Shown piece by piece: positions 44,475-53,039 of a stretch of 64,000 nt of DNA (the stretch's first letter is position 1; each line of letters starts with the position of its first letter). Position numbers and translations under genes: made by a program. The DNA is from an uncultured Kordia sp. (lineage in GTDB: Bacteria; Bacteroidota; Bacteroidia; Flavobacteriales; Flavobacteriaceae). The stretch lies in assembly GCF_947496985.1 (NCBI RefSeq), contig NZ_CANMEZ010000001.1, forward strand, positions 868,001 to 932,000, given 5' to 3'. The notes beneath the pieces were generated by a model that worked only from the letters and a program-made list of their open reading frames with translations, had not been told where the DNA came from and searched no databases.

Positions 44475-45461
44475 GTGAAAAAATTATACGCAATTATCGT
44501 TGCTTTGGCACTATTTACTTCTTGCGAAGACAGAAAAAATAGTGAAAATGCGGAACAATATTTACCAGAATCATACGGAAAAGTAAACTTACTTACGGTT
44601 GTTGTAGATGATGATTTATGGCAAGGAAAAGTTGGAGACAGTATCAGAAGTATCTATGCAGCACCAACAGACGGTTTAGCAATGGATGAACCTATATTTT
44701 CAATAAAACACATCAATCCAGAAGTATTTGATGGTTTACTAACGAAATGTAGAAGCATACTTTTTGTAAAATCATCCGACAAAAAACAATTCAAAATCAA
44801 ATCAAATGTATATGCAAAACCACAAAAAATTGTATATGCTACAGGAACTGATGACGAAATTATTGAGCAACTCACAACAAATTCAAAAGAATCAATCACC
44901 ACGTTAAAGCTAAATGAATTACGTTCTAAGCAAAAATTCATTCAAGGTTCATTAAGTAGAGATACAACTTTAGAGGAAACATTTGGGTTTTCACTAAACA
45001 TTCCATCTGCCTACAAAATGGTGAAAAATGAAGAAAACTTTGTATGGTTTGAGCGTGAAGTTCCAAAAGGAACGATGAATATTTTTGCATACACATTACC
45101 ATTTGGAAGCATACCAAAAGATTCTACTACCATTGATGCAATTATTCAAATGCGCGATTCTATTGGAGAAGCATACATTCCTGGAAGAGATCCAAAAAGA
45201 ATGCATATGATTACTGAAAAAGCTTTTGCGCCATACTTATACGATGCTATTGTAGACAACAAACCAGCACTAGAAACCAAAGGAAGATGGGAAATGAAAA
45301 ATTTCCACATGGCAGGACCATTTGTAAACTACATTGTTGAAGATAAACAACACAATAGGTTAGTGGTTGTAGAAGGACTCACATTTGCACCTTCAGAAGA
45401 AAAAAGAGACTTTGTATTTGAAATAGAGGCGATTCTAAAATCGTTAAAAATAAAAGAATAA
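44475..45461 (+). CDS. DUF4837-family lipoprotein
   Basis: Protein of 328 residues starting at GTG, lipobox LFTSC (Cys 17). The mature protein begins with a short disordered acidic linker, then LPESYGKVNLLTVVVDDDLW and VGDSIRSIYAAPTDGLAMDE, PIFSIKHINPEVFDG, which is the DUF4837 pattern, and later FGFSLNIPSAYKMVKNEENF and RGRWEMKN-like segments. Function is unknown; co-occurrence with the LysM transglycosylase suggests a role in envelope maintenance (inference). It ends at a strong terminator. Confidence 0.86.
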   Translation: MKKLYAIIVALALFTSCEDRKNSENAEQYLPESYGKVNLLTVVVDDDLWQGKVGDSIRSIYAAPTDGLAMDEPIFSIKHINPEVFDGLLTKCRSILFVKSSDKKQFKIKSNVYAKPQKIVYATGTDDEIIEQLTTNSKESITTLKLNELRSKQKFIQGSLSRDTTLEETFGFSLNIPSAYKMVKNEENFVWFEREVPKGTMNIFAYTLPFGSIPKDSTTIDAIIQMRDSIGEAYIPGRDPKRMHMITEKAFAPYLYDAIVDNKPALETKGRWEMKNFHMAGPFVNYIVEDKQHNRLVVVEGLTFAPSEEKRDFVFEIEAILKSLKIKE

Positions 45462-45482
45462 ATAACTTACATTAAAACCGAC

Positions 45483-45516
45483 AAAAGCACATGAGTTTAG
45501 TACTTATGTGCTTTTT
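45483..45516 (+). terminator. terminator after the DUF4837 gene
   Basis: Fourteen-base stem (AAAAGCACATGAGT / ACTTATGTGCTTTT, one G-U pair) with a small loop and trailing T, 21 bases past the stop. Confidence 0.9.
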
Positions 45517-45818
45517 ACATTCTCTATTGCAATTAATTTTAGACTTTTAGTTTCTAACTGAATTTAATTTTGTCTAATTTTATTAATTCAATATTAGTTT
45601 TGACCTTAATAAGGTACTTTTATAAAATGATTGATATTAATAAATGAAGCTAACTTGTACGAAAGCCTAAGTTTTTTATTTATAATGCTTATTAATTCAA
45701 ATATATTTACTATATTAATATGAATTTAGATGATATGTTGATTTTTTAATAACAAACTCTTAGTTAAAATTTATATGCAACATGTTGACAATTCAAAAGT
45801 ATTTAATACATTTGCCTT
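45517..45818. other. very AT-rich gap before the Fic locus
   Basis: About 300 bases, far more AT-rich than the flanking genes, without a coding frame I can support. Its right end holds a complete Bacteroidota-type promoter at 45785-45814. The base composition step suggests the small-gene/Fic pair could be an insertion, but there are no recognisable ends. Confidence 0.5.
45785..45814 (+). promoter_or_regulatory. complete TTG-N19-TAnnTTTG promoter, probably giving a leaderless mRNA
   Basis: TTG at 45785-45787, 19 bases, then TACATTTG at 45807-45814: the -33/-7 pair and spacing of the Bacteroidota housekeeping sigma factor. The ATG of the small gene at 45819 begins only 4 bases after the -7 box, where transcription is expected to start. 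Confidence 0.7.
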
Positions 45819-46031
45819 ATGTTAGTTACAAAACAAGACATATTATCTTTAAAAAAATTATCAACTACGAAAGATGCTGTAGCTATTGATACAATACCTC
45901 ATACTTTTAAAACTGATTTCCAAATGTTCTTTTTTGGTAAAACATTTTTAAAAAAAGATAATATTTTGTTTGCTTATCCTCACGATATAAAAAAATGGAC
46001 ACGTTATATGTTTAATAAATATAATGGGTAA
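45819..46031 (+). CDS. small protein of unknown function upstream of fic
   Basis: Protein of 70 residues, basic and aromatic, with no signal peptide or membrane segment: it has a helical N-terminal half (TKQDILSLKKLSTTKDAVAI) and a C-terminal half rich in Phe, Lys and Tyr (DFQMFFFGKTFLKKDNILFA, KKWTRYMFNKYNG). I recognise no family. It lies 3 bases before the Fic gene and shares its promoter, so the two are translated together. It could be an accessory or antitoxin-like partner of Fic; nothing in its sequence proves this. Confidence 0.6.
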   Translation: MLVTKQDILSLKKLSTTKDAVAIDTIPHTFKTDFQMFFFGKTFLKKDNILFAYPHDIKKWTRYMFNKYNG

Positions 46032-46034
46032 TAA

Positions 46035-46829
46035 ATGTTACCTGATTATTTATTAAAATTTAATAAAGCCCTTTTTGATTTTCAAGAAAAATTTCCAAGA
46101 CAAGATTGGACACTAGAATTTAGAAACTCATTAATTAATGATTATTCTTTTTATTCAGCAAGAGTAGAGGATTCTAAACTTCAATATGGTGATACTATTC
46201 GTTTTTTAAATAATGAAACAGTTAGAGGAATTAATTTTAATTCTTTAATGGGAATAGCTGACCATCAATCTGTATTGAAAAACCTGCTAGATACTCTAGA
46301 TGATTTTAGTCTAACCGAAGAAAAAATTAAGGATTTACATCGTTGCTTAATGAATAGCGAAATGGCTTGGGAAACGGAATTTAAACCAGAATTAGTAGGT
46401 AATTACAGGAATGTACCCATTGAAGGATCTCGTGAGCCTTTTTTTAAGAATAAAGTGTATGCGCCTCATTATAATTTAGAAATGATTATGGCTACTTATG
46501 TAGATATGTTTAATGGTAGAATTAGCGATATTGATAATACTATTGAAGAAAAGCATTTGTTAGCTCGATTAGCATATTTGCATAATAAGTTCTTAAATGA
46601 AATACATCCTTTTGCTGATGGAAATGGTAGAGTGTGTAGAATTATTTTAGGTGCAGTACAAATGACTAATAATTGTCCTCCTATATTTCCGAAAATCACA
46701 ACACAAGAAGAACAAATAGAATATATAAGCACAATTGTAAATTGTGAAAAAGAAAATGATGATAAGCTTTTAGTTGCCTATTTTGCAAATGGAATGGCAG
46801 ATTATTTGATCAGAAGAATAGAGTTGTAA
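46035..46829 (+). CDS. Fic-family protein (AMPylase-like)
   Basis: Protein of 264 residues. The catalytic motif HPFADGNGRVCR is intact at residues 191-202 (HPFx[D/E]GNGR consensus), preceded by the LARLAYLHNKFLNEI helix. The flap/beta-hairpin region (VPIEGSREPFFKNKVYAPHY) is also present. Near the N-terminus, SARVED at 41-46 fits the (S/T)xxxE(G/N) inhibitory-helix motif except that Asp replaces Gly/Asn, so this would be a class II, self-inhibited enzyme with inhibitory Glu 45. Fic proteins transfer AMP or related groups onto proteins; the target is unknown. Directly follows a 70-residue protein gene. Confidence 0.92.
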   Translation: MLPDYLLKFNKALFDFQEKFPRQDWTLEFRNSLINDYSFYSARVEDSKLQYGDTIRFLNNETVRGINFNSLMGIADHQSVLKNLLDTLDDFSLTEEKIKDLHRCLMNSEMAWETEFKPELVGNYRNVPIEGSREPFFKNKVYAPHYNLEMIMATYVDMFNGRISDIDNTIEEKHLLARLAYLHNKFLNEIHPFADGNGRVCRIILGAVQMTNNCPPIFPKITTQEEQIEYISTIVNCEKENDDKLLVAYFANGMADYLIRRIEL

Positions 46830-46903
46830 TTTTAATTGATTTCATTTAATATTCTTGTAGAAAAGATATGATATACTAAATTGCAATCGCAAAAAATACT
46901 TTC

Positions 46904-49030
46904 ATGACCGAACTTCAATATATAAAATCACAACTTTCATTACCAGAAAAAAGTATTCTCAAAACAATTCAATTACTCAATGAAGATTGTACAATTCCTT
47001 TTATTTCAAGATATCGAAAAGAAATGACAGGAAACTTAGATGAGGTTCAAATAGGTCAAATTGTAAAACTAAAAACGGCTTTTGCAGAATTAGAAAAAAG
47101 ACGAGAAACCATTTTAAAAGCTATTACGGAACAAGATGCGCTAACGTCACAATTACAGGAAAAAATCGCGCAAGCGAAAACATTAACAGCCCTAGAAGAT
47201 ATCTACTTACCCTACAAAAAAAAGCGTAAAACAAAAGCTTCTATTGCCAAAGAAAATGGATTAGAGTCGTTGGCAAAAATCATCATGAAGCAACAACATG
47301 AAGACGTAAACTATGCTGCGCAACGTTTTGTAAAAGGAGAAGTCGTTTCTACAGAAAAAGCGCTGGAAGGCGCTCGACACATAATTGCTGAGTGGATTAA
47401 TGAAAACGAATACGTTAGAAACAAAATAAGACGTCTATATCAGCGAAAAGCGACAATTACAACCAAAGTGGTCAAAACAAAAAAAGACGACGATAGCGCA
47501 CAGAAATATAAGCAGTATTTTGATTGGAGTGAATCACTACATAGAACACCATCGCATCGATTATTAGCAATGTTACGCGCAGAAAAAGAAGATTTCATCA
47601 AACTAAAAGTTGCTGTTGATAAAGAGGAAGCATTAGACATGATCGATGGATTGATCATTAAAACTGATGTAGCTTCTTGCACAGATCAAGTATTTATGGC
47701 TATTGAAGATGCATATAAGCGTTTGCTATCACCAGCCATTGTAAATGAAGTGATGAATGATGTCAAGGGAAAAGCCGATACAACCGCAATTTCGGTATTT
47801 GCGGACAATTTAAAACAACTACTACTTGGTGCGCCACTAGGTCAAAAACGTGTGTTAGCATTGGATCCAGGATTCAAATCGGGTTGTAAAGTAGTGTGTT
47901 TGGATGAAAAAGGCGATTTATTACATAATGAAAATATCTATCCACATCCGCCACAGCGAAAAACAACTGACGCAGGTAAAAAAATTCGTTCGTTGGTAAA
48001 TGCATATAAAATTCAAGCCATTGCTATTGGAAATGGAACCGCTTCGCGTGAAACAGAATTCTTTATCAAAAAGATTCAATTTGATCGCGATTTGCAAGTA
48101 TTTATCGTAAACGAAGCTGGCGCCTCTGTATATTCTGCTTCCAAAATTGCACGTGCTGAATTTCCAAATTATGATGTTACGGTTCGTGGTGCAGTTTCTA
48201 TTGGAAGACGATTGAAAGATCCGTTGGCAGAATTGGTGAAAATTGACCCAAAAGCCATCGGTGTTGGACAATATCAGCACGATGTTGATCAAACGAAACT
48301 GAAAGAAGAATTAGATACAGTTGTAATGAGTTGCGTAAACGCAGTTGGTGTCAATGTAAACACAGCAAGTAGTGCATTATTGAGTTATGTATCTGGAATT
48401 GGTGCAAACTTGGCAGAAAATGTGGTAAAATTTAGATCGGAAAACGGAAAAATTGATTCTCGAAATAGTTTGAAAAAAGTACCGCGATTAGGTCCAAAAG
48501 CATTTCAACAAGCTGCGGCATTCTTACGAATTACGGATGCCAAACATCCGTTAGACAATTCTACTGTGCATCCAGAAAGTTATCATATTGCGGAAAAAAT
48601 GGCAAAAGATGCAAAGCTTTCGGTAGATGAATTAATTGGAAATAAAACTGTTTTAAGTACAATTAAACTCGAAAATTATTGCACAGAAACCATTGGATTG
48701 CCAACCTTGAACGATATTGTAAAAGAATTGGAAAAACCTGGCGTTGATCCGCGAAAAACGGCAAAACTCTTTGAATTTGATCCGAATGTAAAAAACATTT
48801 CTGATGTAAAAGTTGGTATGTCTTTGCCTGGAATTGTAAACAACATTACCAATTTTGGCTGTTTTGTAGATATTGGAATCAAAGAAAGTGGGTTGGTACA
48901 CATTTCAAAATTGGCCAACGAATTTATAAGTGATGTCAATTCGGTAGTAAAATTACACCAACATGTAACTGTCACAGTTGTTGAGGTTGACGAAAGTAGA
49001 AAGCGAATTCAGTTGTCTATGATTGATTAA
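46904..49030 (+). CDS. tex: Tex-family RNA-binding transcription accessory protein
   Basis: Protein of 708 residues with the full Tex order: N-terminal helical region (IPFISRYRKEMTGNLDEVQI), central YqgF/RuvC-like domain (VLALDPGFKSGCKVVCLDEK, AIGNGTASRETEFF), helix-hairpin-helix repeats (VNTASSALLSYVSGIGANLA, KKVPRLGPKAFQQAAAFLRI) and a C-terminal S1 domain (VGMSLPGIVNNITNFGCFVD, KESGLVHISKLA). It binds nucleic acid and influences transcription elongation and ribosome traffic. Length is slightly under the usual 720-780. Convergent with the RiPP-like gene, separated by a hairpin at 49048. Confidence 0.95.
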   Translation: MTELQYIKSQLSLPEKSILKTIQLLNEDCTIPFISRYRKEMTGNLDEVQIGQIVKLKTAFAELEKRRETILKAITEQDALTSQLQEKIAQAKTLTALEDIYLPYKKKRKTKASIAKENGLESLAKIIMKQQHEDVNYAAQRFVKGEVVSTEKALEGARHIIAEWINENEYVRNKIRRLYQRKATITTKVVKTKKDDDSAQKYKQYFDWSESLHRTPSHRLLAMLRAEKEDFIKLKVAVDKEEALDMIDGLIIKTDVASCTDQVFMAIEDAYKRLLSPAIVNEVMNDVKGKADTTAISVFADNLKQLLLGAPLGQKRVLALDPGFKSGCKVVCLDEKGDLLHNENIYPHPPQRKTTDAGKKIRSLVNAYKIQAIAIGNGTASRETEFFIKKIQFDRDLQVFIVNEAGASVYSASKIARAEFPNYDVTVRGAVSIGRRLKDPLAELVKIDPKAIGVGQYQHDVDQTKLKEELDTVVMSCVNAVGVNVNTASSALLSYVSGIGANLAENVVKFRSENGKIDSRNSLKKVPRLGPKAFQQAAAFLRITDAKHPLDNSTVHPESYHIAEKMAKDAKLSVDELIGNKTVLSTIKLENYCTETIGLPTLNDIVKELEKPGVDPRKTAKLFEFDPNVKNISDVKVGMSLPGIVNNITNFGCFVDIGIKESGLVHISKLANEFISDVNSVVKLHQHVTVTVVEVDESRKRIQLSMID

Positions 49031-49047
49031 AAAAGTATAAACTAAAG

Positions 49048-49079
49048 AAACTCCACTGAAAAAGCGGAGTTTTGTTTTT
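49048..49079. terminator. terminator between tex and the minus-strand precursor genes
   Basis: Stem AAACTCC / GGAGTTT extended by one C-G pair around a central A-C mismatch, followed by a T-rich tract on the plus strand, 18 bases after tex. The minus-strand peptide gene ends 10 bases further on, so it may share it. Confidence 0.75.
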
Positions 49080-49088
49080 CTCCAACTC

Positions 49089-49313
49089 TTAACAACAAAC
49101 TGCATTTGAATCAGTACATGGTTGAGTTTCCAACGTTATTAACGGCGGACAATCAGCTGTGCAATTTTGCTTTGAACAATTCCAAAGGGAATGTATAGGT
49201 GAACATCCGTCAGAGCATCCGCCAGTAATGACTTTTCCTCCATGAACCTTGGTTAAATTGGATACAATTTTTTTACTAAGATGTAACTTTGATTTAAAAT
49301 TTCTTTTCTTCAT
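49089..49313 (-). CDS. Cys-rich RiPP precursor (class I lanthipeptide-like) 1
   Basis: Peptide of 74 residues. A basic leader (MKKRNFKSKLHLSKKIVSNL) ends in two Gly-Gly sites (HGG and ITGG, residues 25-32), after which the core is rich in Cys, Ser and Thr: CSDGCSP, NCSKQNCTADCPP, PCTDSNAVCC, eight cysteines in about 42 residues. The leader pattern K...L.L.K..(I/V)SNL...GG recurs in the two neighbouring small genes and resembles the leaders of Bacteroidota class I lanthipeptide precursors. It follows the larger precursor gene by 24 bases on the same strand. No LanB, LanC or peptidase gene is in the window, so modification would occur in trans. Final chemistry is unknown. Confidence 0.72.
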   Translation of the reverse strand: MKKRNFKSKLHLSKKIVSNLTKVHGGKVITGGCSDGCSPIHSLWNCSKQNCTADCPPLITLETQPCTDSNAVCC

Positions 49314-49337
49314 AAAAATAGTTTTGATGTATAAATA

Positions 49338-49619
49338 TTAAGCACAAGTATATACGGTTGGTTCGTCTGGAGAACAATTTGCAGGTGTAGTTAAATCTCC
49401 ACAACCGTCAGTAACACAGTTTTCTATAGTTGGGCATATGTAGGTAGGTGAGCATCCATAAGCAGGATCGGTAGCGCCACAAAGTGCGGAATTTCCTGGA
49501 GGTCCACAAATACCAAAAGAACAATATGAGGTATTATTTAGCTTTCCACCAATTACGTTATGTGCGTTTGCTAAATTTGAAATACTTGTTTTGTTTAACT
49601 TGAGATTCTTTTTTTTCAT
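49338..49619 (-). CDS. Cys-rich RiPP precursor (class I lanthipeptide-like) 2
   Basis: Peptide of 93 residues. Leader MKKKNLKLNKTSISNLANAH ends NVIGG (Gly pair at 24-25); the core of about 68 residues holds nine cysteines with many Ser, Thr, Pro and Gly (SYCSFGICGPPGN, LCGATDPAYGCSP, ICPTIENCVTDGCGD, ANCSPDEP, YTCA). Ser/Thr and Cys in alternation are suitable for lanthionine formation, although disulfides are also possible. It is the first gene of a minus-strand pair and shares leader features with the genes at 49089 and 49889. Confidence 0.74.
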   Translation of the reverse strand: MKKKNLKLNKTSISNLANAHNVIGGKLNNTSYCSFGICGPPGNSALCGATDPAYGCSPTYICPTIENCVTDGCGDLTTPANCSPDEPTVYTCA

Positions 49620-49888
49620 AATTTTATTTTTATGTTAATGATGAATCAAATAACAAGAAGAAAAGAGGGAAATCAAAAGAACATAACCCATAATTATCGA
49701 ATTACTGGAAATTAAATATTATATATAAACCACTCATTTTCAGCAGATTATGTTATTCATGCGTTAACTTCAATATTTAAAGAAAGTTGTTGTAGAGATT
49801 GATACAAAAAATGTCACGTTTTCATTTCTTTTTGGTTATACGTGTAGAAGGAAGCTAGGAAGGCTTCTATAAATTTAAACCGTTTATT

Positions 49889-50098
49889 ATGAAAAAAAGA
49901 AAATCAAATTCGTTAACATTTAAAAAAGTGACAGTTAGCAATTTTTTAATTGGAGGAGTCTACAGACCATCAGATCATGCATGTGCATCTGCTGTTAGTT
50001 GTGAATCAATTTGTTTTTGTGTACCTGCTACAGAAACTTGTAATTGTGAAGACCAAGCACCAGGCAAAACAGTTCATTGTGACGGACCAGCTGGGTAG
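49889..50098 (+). CDS. Cys-rich RiPP precursor (class I lanthipeptide-like) 3
   Basis: Peptide of 69 residues on the opposite strand from its two relatives. Leader MKKRKSNSLTFKKVTVSNFL ends IGG (residues 21-23); the core has seven cysteines (ACASAVSCESICFCVP, TCNCEDQ, HCDGPAG). The shared basic start, S-N-F/L and Gly-Gly identify it as a divergent member of the same small family. It is transcribed divergently from the pair at 49089-49619 with a 269-base gap, and ends at a perfect terminator. Confidence 0.7.
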   Translation: MKKRKSNSLTFKKVTVSNFLIGGVYRPSDHACASAVSCESICFCVPATETCNCEDQAPGKTVHCDGPAG

Positions 50099-50127
50099 GT
50101 TTAGAAAACATTTTTGACGAATAACCC

Positions 50128-50163
50128 AAAGACTAATAAGTTTCAACTTATTAGTCTTTTATT
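50128..50163. terminator. perfect bidirectional terminator
   Basis: Fifteen-base perfect stem AAAGACTAATAAGTT / AACTTATTAGTCTTT with a two-base loop, ending in T on both strands. It follows the third precursor gene by 29 bases and overlaps the last codons of the minus-strand lipoprotein gene at 50151. Confidence 0.92.
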
Positions 50164-50783
50164 TTTTCAACAACACCTTTACACATTCCCATCATATAAA
50201 AACCACCTGAGCCTATAAAATACATTCGGTTTTCTTCCAATAGAAATTCGTGAGGTGCTTTGCTAATATACGTCCAAACAGAGCTTTTTCCTTTGGAGTT
50301 TAGCAACATTTCGTAGATTGCTTGTGCGTTTTCTGAAGTTTTAAAAATGTATTCTTCAATTGTAAATCTTGGATAAGTGTTTCCGTTTGGTTGCATTGGC
50401 TTGGCACCTTTTAAAAATGATTTTCGTATTTCATGAAGCCCATGTTTAAATGATTTTATATCGATGAATTGAATAGTGTCTTTCAGTTTCAAAACACGCT
50501 TTAAACCACCTAAAAGGATTGTTTTTTCTGATGGAACAATTTCAAGACTTTTCAGTTGATATTGATGTTTTAATTGTGATAAGCGCGTTACTTTTTCTTT
50601 CAACTTTGAAGTAAGCTCTACTTTTTTAATAGGTTCACTTTCGTGAGAATTGACTTTTGGAGAAACCGTATCTTTTGAAGCTTCTAGTTGCTGTTCTTTC
50701 TCAGGAATTGCCTTTTCTTTCTCTTCACAAGCAGAAAATAATACAAGAGAAATAACAAGGAAAAAAGGCGCGATTGTTTTCAT
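50151..50783 (-). CDS. lipoprotein of unknown function
   Basis: Protein of 210 residues with a lipobox (VISLVLFSAC, Cys 19) and an acidic, lysine-rich linker of about 50 residues, then a globular part (TSKLKEKVTRLSQLKHQYQL, TYPRFTIEEYIFKTSENAQA, HEFLLEENRMYFIGSGGFYM). No family recognised. Its last codons lie inside a terminator stem. It sits downstream of the esterase gene on the same strand (24-base gap) and could be cotranscribed with it. Confidence 0.75.
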   Translation of the reverse strand: MKTIAPFFLVISLVLFSACEEKEKAIPEKEQQLEASKDTVSPKVNSHESEPIKKVELTSKLKEKVTRLSQLKHQYQLKSLEIVPSEKTILLGGLKRVLKLKDTIQFIDIKSFKHGLHEIRKSFLKGAKPMQPNGNTYPRFTIEEYIFKTSENAQAIYEMLLNSKGKSSVWTYISKAPHEFLLEENRMYFIGSGGFYMMGMCKGVVEKIKD

Positions 50784-50807
50784 CTTATCAATTTACAATA
50801 AAATAAA

Positions 50808-52061
50808 TTACTTCTTTTTTAAATTTGAGAGCTTCTCTTTATGATAATTGTCGCCACTTATTTTATACGCAATTTCTACATATTTGATCGCATTTTTAAT
50901 ATCTTCTTGTGAAATATAATAATCTGACATAGAATCGTATCCGTTTGCATTTTTTGGATACGACTCAATAAGCATTGTAAAAAACAAAAATGACTTTTTC
51001 GGATCATTAGACATAAACATATACCCTAAATTATTCAACAAATCTTCTTCGGGATAAATTGTATATCCTAAGTGCTTAGAAAGTAATTTATAACGTTCAT
51101 TAAAAGCTTTTTTTACAGCTTCTGCATCAGCACCAGGATTCCTTAAAACATCTACAAAACGACTATTCATTTTATACCAAGGAAAAAGAGAATACATTCC
51201 GTCATATATAGAAATTAAAGGAACTGTTCCATGATTTTCATTTTCATAATATTTATATGAAAATTGCAAAGTACTTGATTTTGTTTCTGAAGCGATCTTA
51301 GTAAAGTTATATGTTGCACGCAATCCTTCGGTTCTAAAAGTAGTGTCTTTAACAAGTACATTCAAGTCTTTTTCTGTATCTGGAGGCAACGGATTTGCCA
51401 TAGAAAGAAACAATGATTTTCCTTTATATTTTTTATCAGACAAACGTTCTGCTAGTTTTGAGTTTAATACTTCATTATCCCACCACAAACTTGGATCAAT
51501 GGCAATATAATTGGCAAACAATTCTGGGTGATTCAATACCGTATTTACAACCAATAATCCTGCAAAAGAATGTCCAATTAGTGTTTTATGACTAGTAGTT
51601 GGATACTTTTTATCTATATATGGAATCAATTCTTTTGCGATAAAATCAGTAAACTTTTCTCCGCCACCAGAATCTTGTACCCAATCAGATGAACCTCTAG
51701 CTTCTTTTACTTTAGTTGGTGTAAGATCACGAGTTCTGTTTTCTGAATTTTCAATACCAACAACAATCATTTCAGGAACAGTATCTGGCGCCAATTGATT
51801 CAGTACGGCACAAATAGATAAAAAATGCACACGTCCATCCAAAATATATACTACTGGATATGTTTTCGGGTGATTTGTGGCAATCTTAGCACTTTCTGGA
51901 ACTTGAACCCAAATTTGTCTATTTTCAGTAAGAATCTCTGAATAAATGCTATCCTTAGTTCCTATTCGTAACAAATTATCTTGATTGGATTGTGCTAAAG
52001 AGTAAAAAAAACTTGTGTTTACAAGCATGCAAATTACAAGGGAAAGTAGTTGGTTTTTCAT
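50808..52061 (-). CDS. exported alpha/beta-hydrolase of the esterase D (PF00756) type
   Basis: Protein of 417 residues from the ATG at 52059-52061; a frame extension of 12 codons upstream is not needed for its signal peptide (MKNQLLSLVICMLVNTSFF). The domain shows YPVVYILDGRVHFLS, an oxyanion-type segment, the nucleophile elbow IGHSFAGLLVV (Ser in G-H-S-F-A-G) and SLWWDNEVL, as in esterase D / siderophore-esterase relatives. The C-terminal 130 residues are helical with a TPR-like end (YISQEDIKNAIKYVEIAYKI). It may cleave iron-chelator or carbohydrate esters; the substrate is inference. Confidence 0.9.
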   Translation of the reverse strand: MKNQLLSLVICMLVNTSFFYSLAQSNQDNLLRIGTKDSIYSEILTENRQIWVQVPESAKIATNHPKTYPVVYILDGRVHFLSICAVLNQLAPDTVPEMIVVGIENSENRTRDLTPTKVKEARGSSDWVQDSGGGEKFTDFIAKELIPYIDKKYPTTSHKTLIGHSFAGLLVVNTVLNHPELFANYIAIDPSLWWDNEVLNSKLAERLSDKKYKGKSLFLSMANPLPPDTEKDLNVLVKDTTFRTEGLRATYNFTKIASETKSSTLQFSYKYYENENHGTVPLISIYDGMYSLFPWYKMNSRFVDVLRNPGADAEAVKKAFNERYKLLSKHLGYTIYPEEDLLNNLGYMFMSNDPKKSFLFFTMLIESYPKNANGYDSMSDYYISQEDIKNAIKYVEIAYKISGDNYHKEKLSNLKKK

Positions 52062-52118
52062 AATAAAAAAGGCAGTTAATGTTTGTAATAATACCACATA
52101 AACAATGCCAAAAATAAA

Positions 52119-52973
52119 TTACTGCTTTACAGGGAATTTATGTTTTAGAAAATTAAAAACCAATTCAAAATGTTGTAAAGATTCTGCATGCGAACCAATA
52201 ATAGCAACATGTTCTGTATAATATTTGAAGCTGTGTTGCTTCAATCGAGACATGATTTTATCACACATTGGTGTAGTTGGAGCAATTTCATCTTCGGTTG
52301 CAGAAATTAGTAAAATAGGAGCCTTTATATTTTCAACCTTAATCAACGATTTTTGTACTGCTTTTGTGTCTTGTAGCATTGCTGTAAAAGCGCCACGCAA
52401 ATCACGTTTCACAAGAAATGGCACTGAGGCTTCATTTACTGGAATAAAAGGTAGTTCCGTATTGTTATATGTCCAAGATGAGGTTGTAAAATGCGTTGTA
52501 TTCCCCGGAAATACAGCATAACTAGGTACAATTCCTATTACACAATCAATATCGTCGTAATAACTTGCAACTAATAATGCTAAATCGCCGCCGCGAGAAC
52601 CACCAACAATAGCAATACGCTCTGCATCAACTTATTTGTTTTGGGTAGCTTTTACAATAGCATTATGTATATCTTCAATAGCTATTTTCTCTAAAAGTTT
52701 TGGGGTTTCTGGTGCATTAAAATATCCAATTGCTAAAAAGGCATATCCTTTCTTAATAAATTGATCTCTTGTTGCTTTCCAATAATTACTTGTCCAAGCA
52801 TTTCCGCCTTCCGAACCGCCAAGTCCAACAATTAAGGGTTGATTTTCGCTTTTGCCAACATATAAAATAGCTTCAGTATTGTTGGTTTGTAGTTTTTCTT
52901 GTGCATAAAATGTTGTTGTAACAGTGAAGAAAAATAGGAATAATACGAATTGTAATTTGTTTGATGAAATCAT
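52119..52973 (-). pseudogene. alpha/beta-hydrolase (dienelactone/BAAT-type) interrupted by one in-frame stop
   Basis: A single reading frame of 285 codons broken by TAA at 52632-52634 (codon 114). The first part has a signal peptide (MISSNKLQFVLFLFFF ...), then QPLIVGLGGSEGGNAW and GYAFLAIGYFNAP; after the stop the same frame continues VDAERIAIVGGSRGGDLALL with the nucleophile Ser, IGIVPSYAVFPGN, and IKAPILLISATEDEIAP with the acid Asp, ending about residue 284. No frameshift or deletion is seen. Without readthrough the catalytic half is lost. Related to BAAT C-terminal/acyl-CoA thioesterase-like hydrolases. A sequencing error is possible. Confidence 0.85.
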
Positions 52974-53039
52974 AGTAGTTTACTTTTAAAGCAAAGTAAC
53001 TTCATCTTACATTTAAAACTTTTGACCTAAATCAAAAAA

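Noticed and set aside
49650-49888. Possible additional precursor peptide between the divergent RiPP-like genes
   Set aside because: No frame with the leader pattern or cysteine-rich core is present.
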